Assembly: GCA_033977485.1 (NCBI GenBank)
Contig: CM066983.1
Coordinates: 113,498,605 to 113,562,604, forward strand
Origin: Hydrangea macrophylla
Taxonomy: Eukaryota; Streptophyta; Magnoliopsida; Cornales; Hydrangeaceae
DNA: 64,000 nucleotides
Direction of reading: 5' to 3'
Both the position numbers and the translations under genes were made by a program. Position 1 is the stretch's first letter, and every line of letters begins with the position of its first letter. This document shows positions 1-11,949 of this stretch, piece after piece. A model generated the notes under the pieces. That model saw only the letters and a list, made by a program, of their open reading frames with translations, was not told where the DNA came from and did no database searches.

Positions 1-400
1 CCCTATTGCATATCATATTGCTTGCTAATCAACGTACATGGTTTTGGATGACATTTTTTATCATTAGTAATCTTACACCCTTTTAGACATGCTTTTGCAA
101 TGTATATTTATATATATGTATTAGTTGAAGGCATGCTTAGATTAATAAATTTGATTAAAAGGATGTTGAGTAGAGACCTATTACGAGATAGGATGAGAAT
201 GGGTGTTTTAGTCCGCCGGGCTCCTTCCTCTCTCATTCCATAATCTCTGGACCTGGTTAATCTCTGGTTTCCAAAAACGATAGGTTTGCTTAAAAATGGT
301 TTCTAAATTTTTCCTTTTAAAAATTAAATAGCGACTCGTGTTTTGTTTCTTGAATATGAAAAAGATTTTGAAAAGCTGTGGGTAGGAAAAATGTGATATC
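1..400 (+). mobile_element. Diverged end of an Ogre/Tat-like LTR (tentative)
   Basis: The stretch near 190-400 (gtgttttagtc, ctccttcctctctc, then agcgactc and a terminal gatatccacaca) follows the same order of short motifs as the better preserved LTR end at 8,880-9,160. It is therefore probably an old copy of the same LTR type. The left end lies outside the window and no coding sequence is visible. Similarity is partial and judged by eye. Confidence 0.35.
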
Positions 401-419
401 CACACATACCTAATTTGCT

Positions 420-1530
420 TAATTTAACTTATTTAGTTTATTATTGGGCAAAATTCATGTGGCTAAATTAAATCCAATTTATTTATGAAAGCACGGTGTA
501 ATGATTAAATGGGCATGTTGAGCTGGCTATTTGAGTCAATGAAAATTACTAGTTCTATACCACCATTAAGTAATCTTTGTGGTGACGACCACGGCCGCCT
601 GAGGCCTATGGGACAGCACGTGTGAGGGCGTGTGTCATTACTAGTCATGTGGACTTAGGGAGTGGAGCCGCGGGCTAGCCGGTAGTGGTGGGAGTAAACT
701 AGTAATTGCCAGAGACTATAGTTCTTTGTAATATGTTGAATTGAGCGTGCTTATTATCCATGTTCATGATTGGCATTGCTCACAAGCATGTAGCTTATAT
801 ATTGTAGTGATTATTGAATAACCATCGTAGGTGATCGCGACGAGGAATCGAGGAAGTGAGCTGGGAATTGGCTTGACTAGCTTATGAGTTTTGGGAGTTG
901 TTGCAACCTTGTTAATAGCTACTTGCCGTTTTAGTACGAAACTTGCAATATAGTTGTAATAAGTTATAATCTGGATTGTAGTACGAGTTATACTTTGGTT
1001 AGTTCAAGACTTATGTAATATTTTTAGTTTTAATTTCATGTTGCAAGTGGATCTTTAACTCATGTAATAACCAGCTTGTGTAAATTAGCTTTTGTTTTAT
1101 AGAAGTTGTTGTCATCACTAGTGTTGACTCAGTTTGTTGTACTTAGTACTAGTGTCGTTCGTTTGGGACGTTTGAACTTAGGATTTATTTGTTGGGTTGG
1201 CTGTAAATGGTTATATTTAGTATTTTTATTAAAGTGTTTAAAAACTCTTGCTAGAACTTGGAAGCTCATGTTTGTGACTTCGGTTTGATTCTAAATGGTT
1301 TAAACATTTAGTGTTGAATTCAACTGGTGATTTGGTAATGTTATATGATAATTTACTACTTGCTAAAACAGGGTTTTTGGCTGATTGCAAAGATAGGGTT
1401 TTGCCCTTTATTGGTTGAGCTTCTTTGGTTTAAGCATATTTAAAACTTATTTTGGAACTTTAATCACTGGTGTAAGATCTTGGTGGCGTGTCACATGTCC
1501 TAGAATCGTTTGGGCGGTTCCAGGGCGTGA
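420..1530 (+). mobile_element. Gypsy-type LTR fragment (tentative)
   Basis: No reading frame here looks like a protein. The text has the style of a long chromovirus-type LTR, with blocks such as acgaccacggccgcctgagg near 585 and gatcgcgacgaggaatcg near 832. It ends in gggcggttccagggcgtgaca at about 1,530, where TGACA is a typical LTR terminus. The left end was not found, so this may be a solo or truncated LTR. Confidence 0.4.
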
Positions 1531-1812
1531 CATATGGCCTTGATGATTTAACCCAAAAAGGATATAACGGTCCGTTTGGAGTTACATTTACAAAATGCAT
1601 TTATGCCATTTATGATTATATTATCATCGTCATTTTCAATTTATTTACAAAAAGCATTCTAATACAATTTTTGCCTTTAAAAAACAAACAAACAAACAAA
1701 CCTCACTTGTGTTTGCTTTTAAGTTGGAGAAGGTGTCTCCCCTATAGGGACTTGGATTGGGAGTTGATGGAACTCCATACTCCTCACATTTATAACAAAG
1801 AAATCTCACTCT

Positions 1813-2207
1813 CGGTGGAGGACCCGGGATTTTTGGTCAGGGGGACCTAAATTATACAGGGGTTCTGCCCTTGAGGCGAATTTTTTTAGGCCTACTTATA
1901 CACAATTATGTGTAAAACTATGTTTAACATCCCTAGTTTGGGGTAAATCATGTAATTTTAGGAGGTCTATTTCAAAAACTTGTAATATACTACATATAAA
2001 TCTAGAATTTTCAAAAATCCAGGGGGCCGGCCTGTGTCTAAAACCTATAAAATAATATTGTATGTAAATCTAGAATTTTTTAAAGTCTAGGAGCCTATGT
2101 GAATTTTAGGAGGGCCTATTTATAAATTTTGAAAAATATTTATATAATTTCTAAAAAGTCTAGGGGGGCCCTGTGCCACCCTTGGTTATAACGTAGGTCC
2201 GCCACTG
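1813..2207. mobile_element. Non-autonomous hAT element, 395 bp
   Basis: The left end cggtggaggaccc and right end ggtccgccactg form imperfect terminal inverted repeats. They are flanked by identical 8-bp direct repeats ctcactct at 1805-1812 and 2208-2215. An 8-bp TSD is the signature of hAT transposition. The interior is AT-rich with scattered poly-G runs and encodes nothing. The style resembles the element at 49,292-49,675. Confidence 0.8.
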
Positions 2208-2215
2208 CTCACTCT

Positions 2216-3199
2216 GTGATGTTATATTCATATCTACCTTTCTTTTATCTGTTTTTTTTCCTCTCTCTATATATATATATCTAAAATACATACAAAATTA
2301 TACGTGTGTTGCGAAAAAAAAAAAGTTAATTCCATCTCAAACGGAGATAAGTCACGGTTAGAAATTTTAAAACTTTTAAGATGATTAGCCCCCCAAAGGG
2401 AGAAAGGAAAATATTTCTGTGAGACAGTAATGGTATGATTTTTTTTTTTTTTTTTTTTTGTTGAGTGATAAGTTAGCGATGTTCCTTTATTTGAGTATCC
2501 AAATCTATTAATGCAACAAAATAAAGAACTTCAAATCTTAAGTACTTAATTGGGTTCAAAATGATAGATGGAGCTATTACGAGATCTTTCTGAACATATG
2601 GTCGTTGCTGTGTTGGTTTGGAAGCTGGGGATATTAAAGTTACATTCTCTGAAATGGTGCTCTCAGTGGTGCATATTTAATATGTCTTAGAGTAATTTTA
2701 CTAGGAACCTAAAAAGTTAAGTTATTTACTGCTCTTATAATTAACGAGTTGACATGATTTTTTTTTCCAATTTAAAAATAAATTCTTACCCTTACTGTAT
2801 TTAAGTAAGGGCAAGTCTATAATAAGTAGCTTCTCATATGAGAAGACGAGTTTCATTCGTTGGATGAGAATCTAGCAATAAATGCATCTGAAACTCTAGA
2901 CTCTTGGGAATCTTATGGTCATATTCTCATTCAACGGTTAAAACATGTCTTCTCATATAAGAAGCTTCTCACTATATTTGGGAATGTATGAGAATGTTGT
3001 ATATAGGGTTTTGTTATTCTATTATTGTTGTTTTCCTAGCAAAATAAAAAAAAAAAAAATTAGTATTGGTGTTGTTCTCTCTCACATAATTGAGTCATAA
3101 TATTCAAAAACTATTTTTTAATTTTGGAGTTCACAGAGAATGATACCAACAGAACATAATTAGGAATTGTATGGAAGCACAGTCCTATACATATTTATG
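2216..3199. other. AT-rich intergenic stretch, no gene seen
   Basis: Contains poly-T and poly-A runs and a loose inverted pair around aagggcaagtctataa (2805-2825) and the matching arm near 2950-2985, possibly an old MITE. No protein-like frame, RNA gene or clear boundary is visible. Confidence 0.5.
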
Positions 3200-3600
3200 T
3201 AGAGGTGTCAAACGGGCCGGGCCCGATCAAAGCGGGCTTCGGGCCAGGCCGGACTTTACCAAACATCGGGCCGGGCCGGGCTTGGGAGTGGAGGGGGTGT
3301 GTCCGCCCCGGACCGGTGGCCTGGGCCTAGTGGGCCAGACGGGCTAGCGGGGTTTCTTCCATTTTTGGAGTGGGCCGTGGCGGGCTTCGGGCCGGACTTT
3401 TTCACCATTTCGGGTCGGGCTGGGCCGGGCCATGGACGGAAGGATGGGTGTCCACCCCGGCCCGGGGTATGTGAACCGGGCCTTGTGGCGGGCCGGGCTT
3501 TTAGCCCAAAAAAAGCGGGGGCGGGCTCGGGGCAGGCCGGGCCTCGTTTGTTTGCCGGATTATTGGGGCGGATTGGACTGTTTTAGTGCAATCCGGGTTT
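3200..3600. repeat. GC-rich GGGCCGGGC-type repeat, one-ended
   Basis: Starts tagaggtgtcaaacgggcc, then is dominated by variations of gggccgggc for about 350 bp, far more GC-rich than the surroundings. The start resembles the TAGGGGTG terminus of the hAT MITE at 53,905, but no matching right end or TSD is visible, so the copy looks truncated. Long frames through it are composition artefacts. Confidence 0.45.
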
Positions 3601-4952
3601 ATACGGCGTTTGGTTGGGCGTTTTAAGTATTATGTAACTCAGGTATTATTGTAGTGTGGTTAAAATTAATGACCTGTAGGGGGGATAAAATAATGTCTGG
3701 GGGGGGGGGAGAGGTATAAAAAACACGGGGATAAAGCTTTAGTGGTATTGTAGTGTCAAAATACGAAATTGCCCCTGCCATATATAAACCCAATAACCTA
3801 CACAATGGATTCTAAAAATCACAATCGTCTCCTTCCTTTGAAGAAAGAAGCAGCTAGATCAAGGAACGCGACTCAACTCTTCCCTTTCCCGTAGGCGACT
3901 TGACTCTCTCTCCCTCACCAATGACGCCGGACGCCAGCCGCCGGCGACCCCATCATCGATCTCTTTTTCTCTCTCCCTAGTGGACGCCGGAAAAGCTTGA
4001 GGTTCATTTGATACATACATATATGTATATATATATATTTCGTGTTTGGATCGGAAGTTTGACATGTTAAAATCCTAGATCTACAAAGTTTTTATGGTCT
4101 CTTACATAGATCTATGCTTAAAGTTTGATAATTTAATTTTTATAGTCTAGGGTTAGAATATATATATATATATACATCAATCTATCAGACTTAATAATTT
4201 CTCCAGTTCAAATCTCGATTTCGATCGTGAGAGAGAGAGAGAGAGAGAGAGATTTAAGGGCTGTGGTCAGATCTATCGGACTGAATTATTTCTCCAGTTT
4301 AGATCTCTTGTTCAGATCTCTTCTACAGTGGGTTAATCATACAAAGCCCAATCATCTAATTATTCCTTTCTATAGTGGGTTCAGTCCTATATATTGCAAC
4401 AACTTACATTTAACTATTGCTGAATCATATACGTTTTTTTTGTTCCCTTTTTTATTTTTTTTGTTTCTTAATATATGTTTTTGCAACAACTTACACTTAA
4501 TCATATCCAAACATGCCCCTTTTGTTCCTCCAGTAGGTGTACTCTGGAATGTCTTGTACATGAACTAGTTTTTGGGGGGACTTTCTTAAGGATCCGTTTG
4601 GATGCCTTAGTTGTTGACATGTTGCATCCTCGTTGGGCCTTTTGGCTTTCAATATAATATAAGCTTTTTGTTAAAAAAAAAAAATATTATTGCTGAATTA
4701 CATATATTTTTTTGTTACCGTTTCGTTTTATTTTTATTTATTTTTGGTTTCTTAATATATGTTTTTGCAACAATTTACAAGTCTCAGTTCTATATATTGC
4801 AACAACTTAGTTGCTGAATCATATTAGTTGCTAACTCTCACTCCTTTTGTTCCCCTTTTTTTTGTTTCTTAATATTAGTTGCTAAATCATCTATGTTTTG
4901 GTATCTATTTATTTTTTCTTTACATGATTGAACTTGTGTTTGATTATTTCAT
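3601..4952 (+). other. 5' region upstream of the Harbinger relic
   Basis: AT-rich sequence with short TA and GA microsatellites (4021-4041, 4159-4174, 4230-4250) and the repeated phrase ttgcaacaactta near 4396, 4483 and 4798. It may be the leader and introns of the transposase gene that follows. No convincing exon can be defined. Confidence 0.35.
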
Positions 4953-5927
4953 ATGCAAAAGATTGTTCGTGTTATGGAGATAACAATGGAAAATGTGGAG
5001 GTCTTCTTGGCTATTGAGGAAATATTGCTTGATTTTATTCAACTGGTATCGATGGTCATGGTAATGATTGTGACCATTAATAGGAGGTATAAGAGACAAG
5101 TAATTGGGGATAGGCAAATAAGTAACATAGTTGCACGAATGGAGAACTTAGACATAATGATTAACAGAGGGGACATAGTATGTGTGGAGCAACTCCAAAT
5201 GGATAGAAACACATTTGGAATTTTGTGTACCTTGATACGTACAATAGGTCAACTACAAAATTCACGACATGTTACTGTGGAAGAGCAAGTAGCCATGTTC
5301 TTACACATTTTGGCACATCATGTTAAGAATCGTGTCATTAATTTTCACTTCATTCGCTCGGGTGAAACAGTCAGTAGACATTTTAATGCAGTTTTGAAGG
5401 CAGTTATAAAACTCCATAGTGTGTTACTTAGAGCTCCTGATCCTATTCATGAGAATTGTACCGACGATAGATGGAGATGGTTTAAGGTATTGCCTTTACA
5501 AAGACTTAGGGCTCGCATGGTAACGTTTTCTGTTTTCTGTTTTCAGTTTTTTAAAAACGAAAACCAGTTTTGGTTTTTTTTTTAAAAAAAAAAAAACAAA
5601 AACTTGTTTGGTAACATTGTTGATTTAAAAAAAAAAAAAAAAAAAAACAGAAAACTCAAAACGACTTTTTGGTGTTTTCATTTTTTACCCAAAATTTGAA
5701 AACGTTTTTTAAAAACAAAAAACGAAAACGTTACCAAACGCGTTTTCAATTTTTGTTTTCTAAAAAACGAAAACAAAAACAGAAAACAGAAAACGACAAC
5801 GTTACCAAACGAGCCCTTAGTTTTTGTTTTTGTTTTTGTTTTTTGTTTTCTTTTTTAAATAAACATAATAAGCATTCACCTACTTAATAGTTGTACTGAT
5901 TTTTCTATTGTAGAATTGCCTTGGTGC
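4953..5927 (+). pseudogene. PIF/Harbinger (HARBI1-like) transposase relic
   Basis: An open frame from the ATG at 4953 to 5486 encodes the N-terminal (DUF8040-like) part of plant HARBI1-type nucleases. Recognisable family motifs are VTVEEQVAMFLHIL, IRSGETVSRHFN and WRWFK. A GT donor follows at 5487, and an acceptor ttgtag leads into an exon at 5914 that begins N-C-L-G-A. In the family this continues into the first catalytic Asp (LGALDGT). The frame is cut at 5927 by an LTR, so the whole DDE nuclease domain is missing from the window. A 308-bp MITE sits in the intron. Certainly dead as a transposase here. Confidence 0.8.
5509..5816. mobile_element. Tourist-like MITE, 308 bp
   Basis: The left end gggctcgcatggtaacg and right end cgttaccaaacgagccc are near-perfect inverted repeats, and the interior is A/T-homopolymer-rich foldback sequence. 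It is flanked by the trinucleotide tta on both sides (5506-5508 and 5817-5819), the PIF/Harbinger-type TSD. It lies inside the intron of the Harbinger relic. Confidence 0.82.
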
Positions 5928-8900
5928 TGTAGACACCCCATTTTGTCGGCTATCAGATTTAGGAGACCCATAGCTTGGTGGTTCACAATGATCGTAAAAG
6001 ACTCAAAAAGACTCCTGGAAGCCCGTTCTATCTCTCAAAATGCTCAAAATGACCAAAATGCCCCTAAAAGCCTAAACGCTCCCAGATTCGGACCAAGAGT
6101 TCTGGAAACATGCTTCGTTGTAAGAAAAGTGATAAAATGAGTTTTTTTTAAGTAAAATCAGATGAAATCGTCAGCTCCCAGAGACGCCCGGAAGTCCCGG
6201 AAGTTCCCGGAAAGTCCCTGATGACCGGTTTGACCAAGGTTTGACCGAAATCGTCCAAATATACCGGAATCATTCTGGATCATGTGGAAAATATTAAAAT
6301 AAGTTTTAAAAAGAAATCGAGCGAAAATGTCAGCTCCGGGGAGCTCCCAGAGGTTCCCAGAACTTCCCGGGAATCCCAGGTTTGACCAGTTTGACCAGAA
6401 TTTGAGTTTAGAACCGGGGCACCATAACAATTTTCAAATATTTTTCATGGATACTAGTGGTCAATAGCTTTCCAACGGTATATCGCACATAATTTTCGGA
6501 TTTAAAACGAGTTTATTATGAATTTCCGAAGGCAAAAAAGGCGATCAAATCGGTTTTTATCGCAAATACCGAAAAAACTTTTCAAAGTGACCTATCCCCG
6601 ATTTATTTTTTTATGAAAAGTAGACTCCATTACCTTTTCAACGGTATATTACAACCTCAATTTGGCATTTTTTGTGAATTTCGAACGAAATAGGGCCTTT
6701 TCGCGAATACCGGAACCTCTGGGGGCCTAAACAGTATTATCTGGACGAAGAAGGAGCAGTGCCGCCGCGGCACTGGCCCACTGCCGTCGCGGCACTCCCC
6801 TCCAGAATAGTGCATTTTTGTAATTTTTCTTGGGGTTTCATTTTGATTAATTGAAAACCAAAACGACGTAGTTTTATGATTTCAAATGTTTGGGACCAAT
6901 GGGAATACTTCTAAAACCCCAAAACCACCCCAAGTTGGCCTATATAAACCCCCCATTGCTCTTCATTTTGGGGGTGTCGAATGCAAGTTTAGAAAAAGTT
7001 TGGGAGAGAAAGTTGTAGAGATGAGGTTAGAATAGAGAGAAAAGAAGCTTCCTTCTTTGATTTTCAAAACAAAAGTGAGTTCTAAACTTTGTTTTTACTA
7101 CATTACTCCCATTTACTTCAACATTCAATACACCCAACCACCATTTTAGTGAGCATTTAAGAGAGTGGAAGCTTCTTCCATGTCCAATGTCATTACATAT
7201 GAGTGAAACACCAAACTACAAGTTCTATACTTCATGAATATCATCTATTGATCATTATTTACTTGCTTGTTTATTCATTGTTTATCTCTTCTTACCTCAT
7301 TTCTTTTTTATCTTTCTTTATTTACTTACTAGTTCATCATCATCTAGATAATGACATGAAGTTTGAGGTGAGTGAATCCTTATGGATAGTAGCTCTTGAC
7401 CTCAAAAATATGTTTGATAGATGATGATCATAACTTCAATACCTCCAAGGTATCCTTGAAGTTATGTTCAAAATAAAAATAAATCTCTCCAACAATCTTG
7501 GAGGCTCTTGATGATGAGTTTGATGTTAATATTCCAAGAGGTTATAATCTCTATTTGATGTTGAAAATATACTTTCAAAACCTTTATTTCAAAACCCCTC
7601 TCAATCCCTCTCATTTTGATTTCAAGAAAGAAAACTCAAGTTTTTTCCCAAAATCTTCAAAACAGTGAGTCAAAACAGTGAGTGAGCTGAGTTCAAAGAT
7701 TTCTCTAGAACTCAATACTCAATGTATGAATGAAAGGCCACTTGGAAAGTCTTCCTAACTCATTATAGAACACCCATGATTTTGGTTTGACTTGGAAATA
7801 CATGGAAATGGTCCATTTGGACCCAAACATTCCTTCCAGACATTCTGTTTTTGCTGTCACAGCAGTTAGGTCCACTTCCAAGCTCTTTTTCAGAAAACCT
7901 TTCCAAAAGGGGTGGTCCTAAATTATTTTTTTCTTAAACTTAAATGTCTTAGGGAACTTTGTGTATAAAATAGGCCTCTAGATCATTCGTTTTCATTTTC
8001 TAAGATTTTTCAACATTTCAGTCAACAGTACGGACTTTGTTTCTGAGTGACCTCTGTTGTTCATATGATTTCTCTCAATCTGTGATAGTTATTAAAGATT
8101 GGATTTTTGGGTAGTGTTCTAGACACAATAGGGAAGATCTCCATAAAAAATCATACACTGAAAACATTTCTAACCCTTCTTTTCAATTTCCAAAACATCA
8201 TGTTACTGTTCTGTCCACTATTCACAGCAAGCACATCTTAACTTTCATTCTTTGATTTGATGCCTACATGCACTCCAAATTAGCTCATGTCTTAGGAAGT
8301 AGTTCATACTACATTTGTACATATCCCATGTTGATTTCATTCATTCATTCATACACATTCTAGACTTCTAAGTCATTTTAGGAATCCATGAACACAAAAC
8401 ACACTACAACCTTGGCACATTCTAGATACATACATTGCATCCATGCAAAGATTTGGGGTTTTTGTAACTCCTAATCTAAGAAGATTATAAGAAATAATTA
8501 TGGTCACACGTTCATGCTTCCCCTCGACCTAATCATCATTTCTCATCCGTCCCGGGGATTAAGAGATCTTCTTTTTCTCAAAGAATAACATACATCATAA
8601 TAGCTTGCTAAACATATTTTGATTTCTTTGATTATTTTGTTTCAAGAACAATTCATGTCCCCCTTTAGATTAGGAAAACTTAATTACTTGATACATGAGT
8701 AGATGATTTTTCCTAGGTTTGTTTTGTGTGATTTTTCACTTTGCATTGTGTGATACTTGGCTTAAATCTTATGAATGATATCTTATCTTTTGATCTTCCA
8801 ATTTCAAGTTTCTTATGTGATGTAATATATTACCATAGTATTAATTGTCGAACCATACATAGTATAAGATGATTATTTGGATGCTAATTGAGGCCCGTCG

Positions 8901-9160
8901 AAAGACGGGGCGAGTTGAGGGTGTTTTAGTCGTGACAAAGGCTCCTTCCTCTCTCGTACCAAAACCCCGAACCAAGTCCTTTGGTTATGAAGGGCCGGTG
9001 CCCTTTATCCATTTGGGTGAGTCAAATTAGGTTTCTTGGTTCCTTAAAGACCAAGTGGCGACTCTTTATCTGTTTTCAACAGACCTTTTTCTCTTTCTTT
9101 GATCCAAATCAATTTCAAACAAGCATAACAAAAGTGGACGACGGATCCCGCGTGTCCACA
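5928..9160 (+). mobile_element. Long (3.2 kb) Ogre/Tat-like gypsy LTR
   Basis: Begins TGTAGACACCCC and ends GTGTCCACA, followed three bases later by a primer-binding site. The length of 3,233 bp, a TATA-like tatataaaccccc near 6941, and the cluster caaaccttc/ggcgactc at the 3' end fit the LTRs of the Tat/Ogre lineage of Ty3/gypsy. The interior mentions no proteins. The 5 bp before it (ggtgc, 5923-5927) should recur after the distal LTR, which is not recognisable in this window, so the element is truncated or rearranged. Confidence 0.68.
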
Positions 9161-9163
9161 ATC

Positions 9164-9181
9164 TGGCGACTCTGCTGGGGA
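9164..9181 (+). promoter_or_regulatory. Primer-binding site, tRNA-Arg type
   Basis: tggcgactctgctgggga lies 3 bp after the LTR end. It is one or two bases from the PBS known for Ogre elements, which prime from tRNA-Arg. This fixes the orientation (+) of the element and the LTR boundary. Confidence 0.62.
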
Positions 9182-11100
9182 TTTTTATTTTAAAACAAAA
9201 TAATACAGAGGTTTGACTCATAAGAAGCATCCTTAAAATCATCTTTTTACTGTGTTTGGTTCACCGCATTGCACTCTTGCATTTCCCCCCTCCGACTGTG
9301 TCTGAAACGCGGCGTTGACATTATTCAGGTCTTGCTGTGCCAGGGCTTAGTTAGACTAAAGGACAAGCCATAATTAAAAACCCACACAAGGACATACTCT
9401 AAAACAACTTTCCCTCCCAAAGTCTTCTAAAATTTGAATTATCCCTCTTAGTCCTATAAAATTTTAAATTTTACTCTAAATGGCAAAATTGCCCATGGAA
9501 CCCTAAGAGACCACCACTATCATCTCTCTTCTCTCTCTAACTTTCTCTTTCCTCCCCCTCCATAGCCACCACCATCTCTCTCTCCTCTCCCTCCATAGCC
9601 ACCACCATCACAACCACCACCACCACCATACCCACCATCTTCTCTCATCCTCCCTCTACCATATTCTCTCTCTCTCCCCCCCCCCTCCATAGCCACCACC
9701 ACCACCATCTTCTCTCCTCCTCCCTCCATAGCCACCACCATCACAACCACCACCACCAGAGTCGTCGTCACCGGAGTAGTCACCAGAGCCGTCGTTGACG
9801 GAGTAGTCGCCGGAGCCGTCGCCACTACCATCAACTTTCTTCTCTCTCTAACTTTCTCTCTCCTCCCCCTCCATAGCCACCACCACCACCACCACCACCA
9901 CCACCATCTCTCTTCTCTCTCTAACTTTCTCTCATCCTCCTTCCATAGCCACCACCATCACAACCACCACTACCGGAGCCATCGTCGTCGGAGCCGTTGC
10001 CGTCGCAACTACCACCAACTCTCTTCTCTCTCTAACTTTCTCTCTCCTCCCCCTCCAAGCCACCACCACCACCACCACCATGCATCTCTTTCTCCTCCCC
10101 CTCCATTTCCACCACCACCACCATTACTACCAAAATAAATCTCTACGGCCAACTGATCTTTAGAGACTTAAGATGAGTGATCTTAAGAGAAATTTCTCTT
10201 AAGATGGCCAGAACCAAATTGTCCACCAGACTGCGGCACTCCTCTGAAGTTTGAGTGAAGGCGGCACAAATTCTTCAGCCATAGGATTCAACTTAGACAA
10301 CATTTCTCCAAATCCCTCATCTCGTGCTTGAAACCCTCACCACCATCATCTTCATCTCCATTTCTCCCCAGTTTCACCTATTTGAACGATGTTGCTGCTG
10401 TTGCTGATGATGATGATGATTCACCATCATCTGATGATTATGGGCACCATTGTTGTTGTTGTTGCTTATATTATGTTGTTGAATTAAAGTCATTTGAGTC
10501 TTGTGATTGACACTGCCGTTAGTCTGACCGTTCATCGCTTTAGGCTGTTGTATTATCCTCTGTGGCTAATGAACGATTATGTGAAAATTCTTATTGTTTG
10601 ACCTCAACATAAGGTTTCGATTGTTTGTCCTGTGTAGTACCCATATGATTGGCCTTCAATTGATCAACATCGTGATTCGGTGAACCAACAACATCTTCAG
10701 CAACGTCCATGATCGAACCAAATACTTGCTCAGAAAGATTTTTCTTTCTCCGATTTGGATTCTATAAACAATTTTATGCTCCCATTAATCAAACAAAAAG
10801 TTTTTTACATAATAGAAAATACAGATCTCTAAGATATTTATATATATATATACCTGATCAGTGAAATGGCGTTGAGAGACTAAACCACAATAAGCTCAAA
10901 AATTAAAGGCGAAGAGAGCAAAACAGAGCACAACTCCCCCCCCCCCCCCCCCCCCCCCTTTTCTCTGTATTATTTTACTGATTTCAGCAGATAAAGCAGT
11001 AGACTGTAGGGAGAGAAAAGAAAAAAAAATGAGAGTTTTTTTTTAGAGAGAGAGAGAGACGGCTTTGAGGACTCTAACAATTAGATGATGAAGATGAGGA
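9182..11100. other. Post-PBS remnant with CCACCA-rich low-complexity block
   Basis: No gag or pol motif was found after the PBS. From 9,500 to 10,130 the text is built from repeated units of ctctctaactttctctcctcc and ccaccaccatca, giving long but meaningless frames on both strands. Around 10,500-10,760 the minus strand has a short basic stretch (PNRRKKNLSEQVFGS) that could be a coding relic of unknown origin. A 30-base C run lies at about 10,937-10,958. Confidence 0.45.
10180..10205. repeat. 26-bp perfect palindrome
   Basis: The half-site atcttaagagaaa is followed directly by its exact reverse complement with no spacer. It sits beyond the CCACCA block, among related partial copies (gacttaagatgagtgatc). 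Possibly the tip of a foldback element; no function is inferred. Confidence 0.7.
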
Positions 11101-11109
11101 TGCTTTGGT

Positions 11110-11949
11110 CCAAAAAAAAAATTAGGAGTAAAAATCAAGTTGTTTTATTAAGTGTCCTTCATTTCAATTTAGCTTGTTTTAATGCCCTTTTCACCAATTT
11201 GCCCTTGTTTCAATTGAGTTTGGGTGCAAGTTTAAAGTGTTTGGAAGTACCCCAATGTGTATTTGAGTTATGTTCAAGAAGTTCTATGAGTATTCATAGG
11301 TGTTGGACAAGTTTTGGTTGGAACCAAGTTGTCTACGAAGTTTTTGGAACTCCTTACCACAAGTTTCTATGATCATGTTAGTTTTGTTGAAATTTGTGGG
11401 TGTTAATAGCTTATTTTGGTTAACAAGGTTGAATATGTTTGGTTAATTGGAGTTGTGTTTGAATGATCTTAATAGAGGTAGAAATGTCTTAGATTTGTTC
11501 CCATTTGAGTTGGGAACTTTGGAATCAGTTTGCACATGTAAAAAGAATGCAGGGTAGAAGTTTGATTTCATTCTGATCCCTCTCGACCGGTGGAACTAAC
11601 CCGCTCGACCGGTTGAATGCCCCTCTGCCCAAGACAGTGATTTCAAAAATATATTTCATTGACTTTTACGGAAATGGATATAACTCATACTAGAAAACTC
11701 GGATTCATACACCATTTTTTGCGTTAGAACCGGGACTCAAAGATCTATTTTTTGGTATAAAATTTTACTACCTTCCCTAAATGAACATTTTACCCTTGGG
11801 GCTATTTTGTAACAGTAAGCTATTTTATGTTGCTTCAAATCATGTTTTTCTTAAAAACTAATATGGTTTCTTTCTTATTAGTGTATTTTGGATGCATATA
11901 GTCTTGTTACACATGTCCTAGTCTGCGGGGGGTGGGTTGGGGTGTGACA
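11110..11949 (-). mobile_element. LTR fragment, inverted relative of the solo LTR at 13,031
   Basis: The right end ggttggggtgtgaca is the reverse complement of a TGTCACACCCCAACC LTR start. Several blocks are reverse-complement counterparts of 13,180-13,330: the ataccaaaa/ttttggtat block, the phrase around ccgggactcaaagatct, and the aaaatagc-cccaagggtaaaatg block. The same LTR family therefore lies in opposite orientations on both sides of the copia reverse-transcriptase fragment. The left end (expected TGTAACACCC) was not found. Confidence 0.6.

Noticed and set aside
3299..3626. Gly/Pro/Arg-rich frames in the GGGCC block
   Set aside because: Composition artefacts of a GC-rich repeat with a transposon-like start.
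9520..9834. 104-residue minus-strand frame rich in Gly, Val and Thr
   Set aside because: It is a direct translation of CCACCA/CTCTCT low-complexity repeats with no family motif.
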